64,000 bases of DNA from positions 496,001 through 560,000 of the forward strand of contig JADJVZ010000014.1 of the NCBI GenBank assembly GCA_016716635.1, read 5' to 3'. Both the position numbers and the translations under genes were made by a program. Below, in pieces: positions 9,341 to 19,413 of this stretch (positions within the stretch are counted from its first letter, which is position 1; every line of letters starts with the position of its first letter). This stretch comes from Micropruina sp. (GTDB lineage: Bacteria > Actinomycetota > Actinomycetes > Propionibacteriales > Propionibacteriaceae). The notes beneath the pieces were generated by a model. That model did no database searches. It saw nothing but the letters and a program-made list of their open reading frames with translations, and was not told the DNA's origin.

Positions 9341-9661
9341 TCAGCTGTGGGCTGCGTCGTAAGCCGCGCGGATCTCGCTCGAAACCCGCCCACGGGTGGA
9401 AACCGTGTAGCCCTCAGCAACAGCCCAGGCGCGAATGTCGGTGGCGGAAGAATCGCCGCTGCGACGACGCCCCACCTTTTTGCGGCCACCGACCCGCGTG
9501 CCGACAGCGGTGTAAGGAGCCATTGCCTCGCGGAATCGAGCCGCATTACCTGCCGAAAGATCGATGTCGTAGCTGACGCCGTCAAGCGAGAACGAGATGG
9601 TCTCAGTTGCGGGTGCGCCGTCAAGATCGTCAATGAGAACGACCTGCGTTCGTTTGGCCAT
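9341..9661 (-). CDS. lsr2: Lsr2-family nucleoid-associated protein
   Basis: 106 residues. The N-terminal oligomerisation domain (MAKRTQVVLIDDLDG, then a beta-hairpin to about 55), a basic linker (RVGGRKKVGRRR) and the C-terminal AT-hook-like domain with the RGR motif near residue 91 are all present. Lsr2 is the actinobacterial counterpart of H-NS: it bridges AT-rich DNA and silences acquired genes. It lies 157 bases upstream of clpC on the same strand, as in mycobacteria. The gap upstream is clearly AT-rich, which fits self-regulation. Confidence 0.96.
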   Translation of the reverse strand: MAKRTQVVLIDDLDGAPATETISFSLDGVSYDIDLSAGNAARFREAMAPYTAVGTRVGGRKKVGRRRSGDSSATDIRAWAVAEGYTVSTRGRVSSEIRAAYDAAHS

Positions 9662-9952
9662 AGCCTGTCCTATCTTTCCCTCTTAGTCTGAATCCCCTCG
9701 CGGGTCACACGTTAGTTGATTGTTGCACTCAAACCAAATAGTTGAGGGGCCCCAAACCAGTATTCCGCCCGTCAGTCTTCAGTGGTCAGCATTTGATGAA
9801 AACTTAGTGAGCTATTTTGCTACCCGCCGCGCCGAGCGCTCTCCCCTCGGGCGATGTCGGCCCTGACGCGTGGCCGGGGTAGGCACCTCACTACCGTCCA
9901 GGGCGCCCGCGGTGGTCACGTGGGAGGGCAAAAAGCGCCTAGGGTGTGGCCC
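9662..9952. promoter_or_regulatory. AT-rich gap between lsr2 and prs with candidate lsr2 promoter
   Basis: This divergent intergenic region is visibly poorer in G+C than its surroundings, especially 9700-9835. On the minus strand it holds TTGGTT (9737-9732), a 17-base spacer and TAACGT (9714-9709), a fair sigma-70-type promoter for lsr2 with a leader of about 40 bases. A short hairpin CTCAA/TTGAG lies at about 9727-9746. No gene is visible. AT-rich DNA beside lsr2 would suit binding by Lsr2 itself; that is inference. Confidence 0.5.
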
Positions 9953-10903
9953 GTGGCTGACATCACTGTGTTCTCCGGGCAGGCCCACGAGGCGTTCGCG
10001 CAGGAGGTGTGCGACCTGCTGGGAGTCCCCTTGTCAACGTCGCGCCTGTCTCGCTTCAGCAACGACTGCCTCCAAGTGCAACTGCGCGCCAATTGTCGAC
10101 GCCGAGACGTGTTCATCGTTCAACCGTTGGTTCCTCCCGTCCAGGAAAACCTAATGGAGCTACTGATGATGATCGATGCGGCGCGAGGCGCCTCGGCATC
10201 CCATGTCAACGTCGTGATCCCTCACTACGCCTACGCCCGCTCTGACAAGAAGGACGCGCCGCGGATCTCCATTGGTGGGCGACTTGTCGCCGACCTGTTG
10301 GCGACAGCAGGTGCCACTCGTGTCCTTACGATGGCGCTTCACTCCGAACAAGTCCACGGTTTCTTCTCCGTTCCGGTGGATCACCTCACGGCATTGCCGG
10401 TCCTGGCCGATCACTTCCGAAACCGTGACTTGAGTAACGCGGTGGTGGTCTCACCAGACTTTGGCAACGCGAAAGACGCTAACCATTTCGCGCGCCTGCT
10501 CGGAATTGGCATGGCAGCCGGTTCCAAGCGCCGACTATCGGACGATCAAGTCGAGATCGACGCCATCGTGGGCGACATTCGCGGCAAAGATGTCATCGTG
10601 CTGGACGATGAGATCGCCACGGCGGGCTCTCTGGTTCAGTTGCTGGGTGCGATCCGCAAGGTGGGCGTGAAGTCCATCGCGGTGGCCTGCACCCATGGCT
10701 TGTTTACTGGCAGCGCCATCGATCGGATCCGGGCCCAGCGGGATATCAGCGAGATCGTGACCACGAACACTGTGCCCCAAGATCACGGGCTCGAGAACTT
10801 GGTGACCCTGTCGGTGGCGCCGCTGTTCGCCGAGGCCATCAGCCGCATCAACAACGGTGAGTCGATCTCATCGCTGTTCTCCCGGACAGAAACCCACGGC
10901 TGA
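9953..10903 (+). CDS. Ribose-phosphate pyrophosphokinase, divergent type
   Basis: 316 residues from GTG at 9953, with AGGG 9 bases upstream; GTG at 9944 is an alternative. The fold and segment order match PRPP synthetase: VIPHYAYARSD near 92, HSEQVHGFF near 135, VVVSPDFG near 165, the PRPP loop VLDDEIATAGS near 215, and a C-terminal SISSLF. Key segments differ from the classical enzyme: the catalytic loop reads YARSDKKD instead of YARQDR, and the PRPP loop has DDEIATAGS instead of DDMIDTGGT. Relatives with this SDKKD loop are annotated as PRPP synthetases. It could be a second or specialised enzyme. Base composition is less GC-rich than its neighbours. Confidence 0.8.
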   Translation: MADITVFSGQAHEAFAQEVCDLLGVPLSTSRLSRFSNDCLQVQLRANCRRRDVFIVQPLVPPVQENLMELLMMIDAARGASASHVNVVIPHYAYARSDKKDAPRISIGGRLVADLLATAGATRVLTMALHSEQVHGFFSVPVDHLTALPVLADHFRNRDLSNAVVVSPDFGNAKDANHFARLLGIGMAAGSKRRLSDDQVEIDAIVGDIRGKDVIVLDDEIATAGSLVQLLGAIRKVGVKSIAVACTHGLFTGSAIDRIRAQRDISEIVTTNTVPQDHGLENLVTLSVAPLFAEAISRINNGESISSLFSRTETHG

Positions 10904-10905
10904 GA

Positions 10906-10922
10906 CCACGCGTTACGCGTGG
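10906..10922. terminator. Short hairpin between convergent genes
   Basis: A perfect 7-bp stem (10906-10912 and 10916-10922) encloses TTA. Those three bases are the TAA stop of the minus-strand coiled-coil gene. It sits between the convergent prs and coiled-coil genes. There is no T-run, so termination is only plausible. Confidence 0.4.
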
Positions 10923-11740
10923 CGCTTGATCTCATCGACCACAGGCGGGGACGCCAACTGCGGTAGGTCGACCACCGTGGGGTCGGCGGGGTCCGCCCAC
11001 CTCTCACCCTCGGCCTGAATTCGACGCGGCAGCGCCAACACTTCGCTCGGGGTGGCGAGCGCATGCTCCAGTTCGGTAACCCGCGTGCGCAACTCGCCGT
11101 TTGAATCCCGCAACGTGGCAACTTCGGCCCGCAAGGCCTCGCCCATGGCCAACACCGTCGCGCTTTCCTCGCGTAGCGAGGAGTTCTCACCTTGGAGGAC
11201 GCCGACGTGGGCGGTGAGCGCGACGACCTCGGCCTTGAGGCTCCCGACCACGCCCGCGAGCGTCACGTTCTCGTCGCGGACGGAAGCCAGATCGGTCGCC
11301 AGCGTCCCGTTCGCGGAGCGCAACGTGTTGTTTTCGGAGGACAGCGCGACGTGGCGAATACGCATCCCTTCATTCACGGCGCGATGGTGGTCCGCTACTT
11401 CGCGAGCTTCGTCCAATGCGTCGCGTAGCGTCGTGTTGCGCTGCTCGAGAACCTTCAACACCGCGGAGCCTTGCTGACGCACCTGCTGGGCGTGGGCCGC
11501 GCCCTCGCCTGCCACTCGGCGGACCTCGGCCTGGGCTGCCGCGCGCTCACGTCGGGCGCTTCGCCCCGCCAAGATGAGGGCAATCACGCCCGCCACGGCA
11601 GCCACGACGATGCCGGCACGGGCGAGCCAAATCTCGGACGGGATGGCGAGCACGACGGCAGCGACGATCGCGCCCACAAGCACCCAGCGGGACGCGAGTT
11701 GTGCCTTGCTCAGACGTTGGATGCGGGCCCCCTGGATCAT
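10913..11740 (-). CDS. Membrane-anchored coiled-coil protein of unknown function
   Basis: 275 residues. Two adjacent membrane helices (about 17-35 and 41-60, LARAGIVVAAVAGVIALILAG) are followed by a long heptad-rich coiled coil (about 65-225) and a Pro-rich tail. Several consecutive units resemble one another, each holding a short EN or N-x-TL step, for example ENNTL, ENVTL, ENSSL. No catalytic motif is seen. It lies 9 bases downstream of the DUF3180 gene and probably ends the fol operon. A scaffold or division-related role would be a guess. Confidence 0.65.
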   Translation of the reverse strand: MIQGARIQRLSKAQLASRWVLVGAIVAAVVLAIPSEIWLARAGIVVAAVAGVIALILAGRSARRERAAAQAEVRRVAGEGAAHAQQVRQQGSAVLKVLEQRNTTLRDALDEAREVADHHRAVNEGMRIRHVALSSENNTLRSANGTLATDLASVRDENVTLAGVVGSLKAEVVALTAHVGVLQGENSSLREESATVLAMGEALRAEVATLRDSNGELRTRVTELEHALATPSEVLALPRRIQAEGERWADPADPTVVDLPQLASPPVVDEIKRHA

Positions 11741-11749
11741 GGCCGGAGT

Positions 11750-12274
11750 TTAACCCGAGATCGCCGGGGAGCCCTCGCCCCCTCGCGGCGCGCCGCCGGA
11801 ATCGTCCTCGGGATCGTGCGGCACGATGCAGGCACCCTCCAGGAACCAGCCCGCGATCGCCAGCAGCGCGCCGGCAAGGGCCGCCAGCACCGAGTTCAAC
11901 ACACGCTCGCCCCCTAACGGGGTGCCCAGCGAGGTCGCGAATATCACGGCCAACGTGACGTACGCGGCAAAGATGCCGATCCCGGCGAGAAGGGCTGTCT
12001 TCCCGATGATCAGAAAGGTGAGAGCTGTCTCGGAGAGCACGCGGCGGCGCTTCACCTGGATCTGTTGATGGGCATAGAACGCCAACGCGCCCACGCCGAG
12101 GGCGACCACGAAGATCAAGGTCGCCGCCGTGAGGGGCACGCGCGGAATCGGGGAGCCCGCGTACTCCATCAGTTGGACCAGCAACCAGGACGCGCCGCCA
12201 CCGACCATGGCCGCCACGGCGAGGACCTGCCATGTGGTGCGTCCGACACTGCCCCCCGGGCCCGGGTCGGTCAT
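11750..12274 (-). CDS. DUF3180 membrane protein
   Basis: 174 residues with four predicted membrane helices (about 12-32, 44-66, 85-108 and 128-150), a basic loop QVKRRRVLSETALTF between helices two and three, and an acidic, glycine-rich tail. DUF3180 proteins are typically found directly after folK in actinobacteria, and so it is here: its ATG overlaps the folK TGA by four bases. The role is not known. Confidence 0.85.
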   Translation of the reverse strand: MTDPGPGGSVGRTTWQVLAVAAMVGGGASWLLVQLMEYAGSPIPRVPLTAATLIFVVALGVGALAFYAHQQIQVKRRRVLSETALTFLIIGKTALLAGIGIFAAYVTLAVIFATSLGTPLGGERVLNSVLAALAGALLAIAGWFLEGACIVPHDPEDDSGGAPRGGEGSPAISG

Positions 12275-12807
12275 GGAACCTCGATCCGCAGATCGGGGCG
12301 GGGGACGACGCCAGTGGCGTCCAGCCCCGCCAGCAGCGACTTCGCGGATCCGAAGGGCCGCAGTTGCGCCTCGGGATCGAGCTCAACCCACGGCAGCAGG
12401 ACGAAGGCCCGCTCGTGCGCCCGCGGATGCGGCAGGGTGAGCAGAGCGGTTGAGACCACCTCGTCACCCGCGGCGATGAGGTCGATGTCCACCGTCCGCG
12501 GGGCGACCCCGCTGGTGGGACGACGACGTCCGAGCGTCGTTTCGATGGCCAGCGCGCTGCTCAACAGGTGCTCCGCTGACAGCGCCGACTCGACCACGAC
12601 GATCGCGTTCAGATAGTCGGGGTGGCCGGACACGCCGACGGGTGCGGTTTCGTAGACACCGGAGACGCCGACCAGCCGCACTCCGGGTTCGCTGCCCAAG
12701 GCAGCCACCGCGCCGCGAAGGTGAGCCAACCGATCTCCCAGATTCGAGCCCAACGAGAACACCGCGCGGCGCGCCCCCTTCGTGGGCGCGAGGGCCGAGT
12801 CGCTCAC
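12271..12807 (-). CDS. folK: HPPK, 6-hydroxymethyl-dihydropterin pyrophosphokinase
   Basis: 178 residues from GTG at 12807, which overlaps the folB stop as GTGA; the longer open frame upstream runs inside folB. The HPPK motifs are present: SLGSNLGDR near 16, ETAPVG and DYLNA near 50-64, GRRRPTSGVAPRTVDIDLI near 87-105 with the metal-binding DIDL, and HPRAHERAFVL near 120. It transfers pyrophosphate from ATP to hydroxymethyldihydropterin. Downstream, folK is coupled to the DUF3180 gene. Confidence 0.96.
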   Translation of the reverse strand: MSDSALAPTKGARRAVFSLGSNLGDRLAHLRGAVAALGSEPGVRLVGVSGVYETAPVGVSGHPDYLNAIVVVESALSAEHLLSSALAIETTLGRRRPTSGVAPRTVDIDLIAAGDEVVSTALLTLPHPRAHERAFVLLPWVELDPEAQLRPFGSAKSLLAGLDATGVVPRPDLRIEVP

Positions 12808-13169
12808 CTGGTCCTCGTGGCGGTGGCGGAGATGTCGGTGACAGACGTGCTCAGCTGAATCCACTTGTGGACGGTGACCTCCGCCCGCACCGCGAGGGGG
12901 TCCGTCAGGATCGATTCCGCGATCTGCCCCGCGAGGGTTTCGATCAACTTGACCGGGGGGCCTTCAATGAACCCCTTGACGCGACTGGCGAGCTCGTCGT
13001 AATCGACCGTCGTCGACAACTCGTCCGCCGAACCCAGCGGCCGGGCGACGTGACAGACGATGTCCACGACATACGTGGTCTTGCCCTCGCGCTCCCAGTC
13101 GTAGACGCCGTGACGTCCGCGGCTGGTGATGCCCTTGAGTCTGATGATGTCTTCATTTGGGGAAGCCAC
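12804..13169 (-). CDS. folB: Dihydroneopterin aldolase
   Basis: 121 residues from GTG at 13169, chosen because GGAGG lies 8 bases upstream; the start falls inside the last 17 bases of folP. FolB features: DIIRLKGITSRGRHGVYDWE with the conserved RGRHGV near 16, the TTVDYDEL segment near 60, and the catalytic-region ETLAGQIAE near 83. It cleaves 7,8-dihydroneopterin to hydroxymethyldihydropterin and glycolaldehyde. Confidence 0.95.
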   Translation of the reverse strand: MASPNEDIIRLKGITSRGRHGVYDWEREGKTTYVVDIVCHVARPLGSADELSTTVDYDELASRVKGFIEGPPVKLIETLAGQIAESILTDPLAVRAEVTVHKWIQLSTSVTDISATATRTR

Positions 13170-14025
13170 TAGCCTCACCTCCGCTTGCCACGCTACCCCC
13201 GCTACGTGCCGGTGCAACCTCTAATCGATTCCAGACCGCGATGGCATCCCGATGCTCACGCACGGTATGCGTCCGGACGGCCCAGGCCCCATGCTGGGCG
13301 GCCCAAAGAGTGAGGGCCGCGCTGGCCGCATCGCGCTGCTGCGGCGGACGCGGAATGCCCTCACGGGAGAGCAAAGATCCGAGGAAGCGCTTGCGGGACA
13401 CGGCGACCAGCAGCGGGTAGCCGAGCGCTGAGACGGCCTCCAGGTGACGCAGCAACTCCCAGTTGTGCCCGGCGTCTTTGGCGAACCCGAAGCCCGGATC
13501 GACGATGAGGCGCTCGGCACCGATGCCGGCGGCGCGAGCGGCGTCCACGCGGGCCGCCAACTCCGCCACGACCTCCCCCACCAGGTCGGTGTAGACCGCG
13601 CGGGATTCCATGGTGTCGGAGTGCCCCCGCCAATGCATGGCGATGTAGCGAGCGTCCAGGGAGGCGACGGTGGCCAGCATGGCCGGATCGGCGAGCCCGC
13701 CGGACACGTCGTTGACGATCGTGGCCCCCGCCCGGACGGCCGCCTCAGCGACCTCGGCCCGCATCGTGTCCACCGACACCACCGCACCACGCTCGGCCAG
13801 CGAATGGATCACCGGCAACACGCGAGCGGCCTCTTCGTCGGGGCTCGGACGCACGGCCCCAGGGCGGGTCGATTCCCCGCCCACGTCGATGATGTCGGCG
13901 CCCTCGTCCAGCAGCAGTTGACCGCGCGCGACGGCGGCCACCGGATCGAGAAAGTCGCCCCCGTCCGAGAACGAATCGGGAGTCACATTGAGGACCCCCA
14001 TGACGAGCGTGCGGTGGGTGGACAT
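13153..14025 (-). CDS. folP: Dihydropteroate synthase
   Basis: 290 residues from ATG at 14025, two bases after the folE stop. The open frame continues upstream through folE but is out of the family. TIM-barrel motifs: LVMGVLNVTPDSFSDGG near 8-24, IIDVGGESTRPG near 45, VNDVSGG near 115, DPGFGFAKD near 180 and SRKRFLG near 215. It joins pABA to the pterin pyrophosphate and is the sulphonamide target. It belongs to the folE-folP-folB-folK run. Confidence 0.97.
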   Translation of the reverse strand: MSTHRTLVMGVLNVTPDSFSDGGDFLDPVAAVARGQLLLDEGADIIDVGGESTRPGAVRPSPDEEAARVLPVIHSLAERGAVVSVDTMRAEVAEAAVRAGATIVNDVSGGLADPAMLATVASLDARYIAMHWRGHSDTMESRAVYTDLVGEVVAELAARVDAARAAGIGAERLIVDPGFGFAKDAGHNWELLRHLEAVSALGYPLLVAVSRKRFLGSLLSREGIPRPPQQRDAASAALTLWAAQHGAWAVRTHTVREHRDAIAVWNRLEVAPARSGGSVASGGEASGFPK

Positions 14026-14027
14026 GG

Positions 14028-14586
14028 TCAGCCCTTGATCAGCGCCAAGGTTTCGGCGCGGGTGGTCGCGTTGACCATCGCGCCGCGCACGGCGGACGTC
14101 ACGGTCTTTGAGCCCGGCTTCCGGACGCCGCGCATGGTCATGCATTGGTGTTCGCACTCCAGGACGACCATGACACCGCTGGCGCCGAGATGCTCGACGA
14201 GCGCATCGGCGACTTGGGAAGTGAGCCGTTCTTGCACCTGCGGACGCTTTGCGTACGCGTCCACGAGGCGCGCGAGCTTCGACAGCCCGGTGATCTTTCC
14301 GCCCTTGCTGGGCAGGTAAGCCACGTGCGCCACGCCCGTGAAGGGCAACAGGTGGTGCTCGCACATGCTCCACACCTCGATGTCCTTGACCAGGACGACC
14401 TCTTGATGGTCGAGGTCGAACGTCGTGGCGAGGATCTCGGCCGGGTTTGCGCGCATACCCTCGAAAATCTCCAGGTAGGCCCGCGCGACCCGATCGGGGG
14501 TTCCGAGGAGGCCGTCGCGATCCGGATCCTCACCGATGCCGATGAGGATCTGCCGCACGCCGTCGGCGATCAGTTCGTGATTGAAC

Positions 14587-14594
<8 letters not shown>
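14028..14594 (-). CDS. folE: GTP cyclohydrolase I
   Basis: 188 residues, GTG start that overlaps the ftsH stop by eight bases. Zinc ligands Cys-His (MCEHHLLPF near 77-81) and a later Cys (LECEHQCMTMRG near 148-152), plus the GxxHVAYLP and SKLARLVDAYAKRPQVQERLT segments, identify FolE type IA. It converts GTP to dihydroneopterin triphosphate and opens the folate pathway. It is coupled to ftsH upstream and folP downstream. Confidence 0.97.
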
Positions 14595-16974
<2,380 letters not shown>

Positions 16975-17127
16975 ACCCTGCCTAGAGACTCGACACTAAG
17001 TACCGACGATACCGTGCGGCACCCAGCAATCCGGGGGCGCGTTTGTCCGCCCGGGGCGAAACTCCGTCCTTGCTGGCCGTTCTGTGAATGAACGTGCGAA
17101 TGGACGAAGCGTCAGTGGAAGCCGCCC

Positions 17128-17679
17128 TCAGCTGTAGACGCGCGGCGCCAGGATGCCGAGGTCGGCGAGGTTGCGGTAACGCCCGGCGTAGTCGAGGCCG
17201 TAGCCCACCACGAAGTCGTTGGGGATGTCGAAGCCGACGTAGGCGACGTCCACCGGGGTCTTCATCGCCAGCGGCTTGCGGAACATAGCCATGAGTGCGA
17301 TCGAGGCAGGACCGCGTCCGGCGAGGTTCTGCATCAGGTAAGCCAGCGTGAGGCCGGTGTCGATGATGTCCTCGACGACGAGCACGTGGCGTCCGGTGAG
17401 ATCGGTGGAGAGATCCTTCAAGATCCGCACCACGCCCGACGACTTGGTGCCCGCGCCATAGGACGAGATGGCCATCCAGTCCATCGCCGCGTGGGTCTTG
17501 AGCTTGCGAGAAAGATCCGCCATGACCATCACCGCGCCATTGAGGACGCCGATCAACAGCAGGTCCTTCCCGGCGTAGTCGGCGTCGATTTGGGCGGCGA
17601 TCTCGTCCAACCGGGCTGAGATCTGGTCAGAGCTGTACAGGACCTCGGTCAGGTCTGCGGAGATATCGGGTGCGTCCAC
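17128..17679 (-). CDS. hpt: Hypoxanthine phosphoribosyltransferase
   Basis: About 183 residues from GTG at 17679; GTG at 17688 is equally possible, and the long open frame beyond it is non-coding. It shows LLIGVLNGAVMVMADL near 42, the PRPP loop VLVVEDIIDTGLTL near 108, and the C-terminal KTPVDVAYVGFDIPNDFVVG, Hpt hallmarks with the catalytic Asp in EDIIDTG. It salvages hypoxanthine and guanine. In related chromosomes tilS lies directly upstream; here tilS is 5.6 kb away. Confidence 0.95.
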   Translation of the reverse strand: MDAPDISADLTEVLYSSDQISARLDEIAAQIDADYAGKDLLLIGVLNGAVMVMADLSRKLKTHAAMDWMAISSYGAGTKSSGVVRILKDLSTDLTGRHVLVVEDIIDTGLTLAYLMQNLAGRGPASIALMAMFRKPLAMKTPVDVAYVGFDIPNDFVVGYGLDYAGRYRNLADLGILAPRVYS

Positions 17680-18004
17680 CTGCGCCACTCTACTGATGCT
17701 GGGAGGACGTTGGTGCCGATGGATCACCCCCGCCAATCCCCGACGGGGCCGCCTTCTGCACCGATCTCGTGCCGAACGCCCCGCAGCAGGTAGGCCAGGT
17801 GCCGGGGCTTCCACAACGAATCCGCGACACTCGACGAAAAGCCCCCTTTCATCAGCCCTGGTCAGAGTCAGGTGTGGTGAGTCGCTGGCCCGTCGACCGA
17901 CGCAGATTCGTTGTGACGAACCCTCGTTCCCCGAAGGCATCGGCTTCCGCCCCCGATTTCGGCCCCTCGGAGCTGAACGTCCACCACCCGGTCCGACAAC
18001 CCTG

Positions 18005-18073
18005 ACCTTGCTGGCGGTGGGCGTCTTTGCTGGCGATATATCGCCAGCAAAGACGCCACTGAGCCAGCAAGGT
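18005..18073. repeat. Nested palindrome with 11-bp units at ~20-bp period
   Basis: A perfect 38-bp palindrome (18020-18057, centre GATATATC) is flanked by a further complementary pair of 11 bases (18005-18015 and 18063-18073), separated from it by 4 and 5 unpaired bases. Each arm therefore carries two direct copies of a CYTTGCTGGCG unit (18006 and 18025) 19-20 bp apart. No T-run follows, so a simple terminator is less likely. The layout is the same as at 31553-31628, with a different unit sequence. Confidence 0.85.
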
Positions 18074-18213
18074 GGACAGAGGGGACGCGTGGGACGTGAG
18101 GGACCGGCCACCGCGCGGCGCTGATTGGTGAGTGATTGGCAGTGTCCGCCTCCGAAGTGCTGGGCACGACACCGGAGTGACTCCGGACTGTTGCGCCATG
18201 ACAAACCCAGCAG

Positions 18214-18292
18214 GACCCGGCCACAGCCACCGGCCACAGAACCCGGCCACAGCCACCGGCCACAGAACCCGGCCACAGAACCCGGCGTACAG
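18214..18292. repeat. Tandem repeat, 13-bp period, six units
   Basis: Six successive units end in CACAG or TACAG; they alternate between AACCCGGCCACAG and CCACCGGCCACAG in the first part (starts near 18214, 18227, 18240, 18253, 18266, 18279). The array ends about 55 bases before the ketopantoate-reductase-like gene. It is not coding. Confidence 0.85.
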
Positions 18293-18347
18293 AACGGAGA
18301 GTCCTGGCCTGCGCCGGTGGGAGATTCCCATGCGCGATACTTCCGCC

Positions 18348-19394
18348 ATGAAGTTCCTGTTCATCGGGGCCGGGGCCATCGGCACCTACGTCGGCGGATC
18401 ATTGGCCGACGCGGGCCACGATGTGTCGTTCGTCGAGCAACCGGCCGCGGCCGAGATCATCCGGGCTGAGGGTCTGACGATCGTCCGGCACCTCGCGAAG
18501 GGGGACGATCGCCCCGAGCGGACGCACGTCCAAGACGTCACCTTGTTCACCTCGCCGTCGGACGCCCTCGCGGCTGGGCCCTACGACGTGGCGGTGTGTG
18601 CGCTCAAATCGTTCGACACCGGGAGCGCGATTGAGGCGATGATCGCCACCGGGCACGAGGTGCCGCCGGTGCTGAGCCTGCAAAACGGGGTCGACAACGA
18701 GCCGCTCATTGGCTCGCTGCTCGGATCGGGGAATGTCATCGCGGGCACGGTCACCACCGCCGTCGGCAAGCCCGGCATCGGCCAGGTCATCGAAGAGAAG
18801 CGCCGGGGGCTCGGGGTCTCCCTTGAGCACCACCTCGGCGCAGATCTCGTCGGGGCCCTTTCGAGCGCCGGCCTGAACGCGCGGGGTTACGCCCACGCCG
18901 GTCCGATGAAGTGGTCGAAGCTACTCACCAACCTGCAGGGCAATGCCACGTCGGCGATCCTCGATCTGACGGTCCGCGAAGTATTCGCCGACAAGCGCAC
19001 CTTCGCTCTCGAAATCGCCGCCCTGCGCGAATGCCTCGAGGTCATGAAGGCCCTCGGTTTCTCGGCCGTCGACCTGCCGGGCACACCAGTGAAGGCGCTG
19101 GCGTTCGGCGTCCGCCGGGTGCCGACCCCGCTGCTGCAGCCCATCCTGGTCAAGATGCTCGGGGAGGGCCGCGGCGACAAGATGCCGTCCTTCCATATCG
19201 ACCTGCACTCCGGGCGCGGGCAGACGGAGGTTCAGTTCCTCAACGGGGCCGTCGTTCGTCACGGTGCCGATGTGGGCGTGCCGACACCGGTAAACACCCT
19301 GCTGACGGACACGCTCCAGGCGCTCACGTCGGGGACGGAATCCAAGGAAACGTTCCGCAAGAACCCCGAGGCGTTGCTGGCCCGCCTGCCCTGA
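18348..19394 (+). CDS. Ketopantoate reductase (ApbA/PanE) family protein
   Basis: 348 residues from ATG at 18348, where the Rossmann motif starts at once (MKFLFIGAGAIGTYVGG). ATG at 18330 has a GGGAG site and adds six residues, so it may be the true start. Further features: LSLQNGVDNE near 108, the conserved KWSKLLTNLQGNATSAI near 187-203 (the catalytic Lys and the Asn pair of the family), and PSFHIDLHSGRGQTEVQFLNG near 290. Family members reduce 2-oxo acids such as ketopantoate with NADPH. No other pantothenate gene is nearby, so the substrate is open. Confidence 0.82.
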   Translation: MKFLFIGAGAIGTYVGGSLADAGHDVSFVEQPAAAEIIRAEGLTIVRHLAKGDDRPERTHVQDVTLFTSPSDALAAGPYDVAVCALKSFDTGSAIEAMIATGHEVPPVLSLQNGVDNEPLIGSLLGSGNVIAGTVTTAVGKPGIGQVIEEKRRGLGVSLEHHLGADLVGALSSAGLNARGYAHAGPMKWSKLLTNLQGNATSAILDLTVREVFADKRTFALEIAALRECLEVMKALGFSAVDLPGTPVKALAFGVRRVPTPLLQPILVKMLGEGRGDKMPSFHIDLHSGRGQTEVQFLNGAVVRHGADVGVPTPVNTLLTDTLQALTSGTESKETFRKNPEALLARLP

Positions 19395-19413
19395 CTTCGT
19401 CCGAGGAGGGTGG

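Larger units (their letters stand above)
17689..18329. other. Gene-free gap rich in inverted and tandem repeats
   Basis: No convincing gene in 640 bases. It holds (a) a diverged inverted repeat around CACAACGAATC (17812-17822) and GATTCGTTGTG (17906-17916), extended by weaker matches; (b) a nested palindrome at 18005-18073; and (c) a 13-bp-period tandem repeat at 18214-18292. Open frames across it are low-complexity and unlike any family I know. Confidence 0.6.

Noticed and set aside
17696..18124. A gene in the gap after hpt
   Set aside because: The frame runs through palindromes, has no ribosome site and no recognisable pattern.
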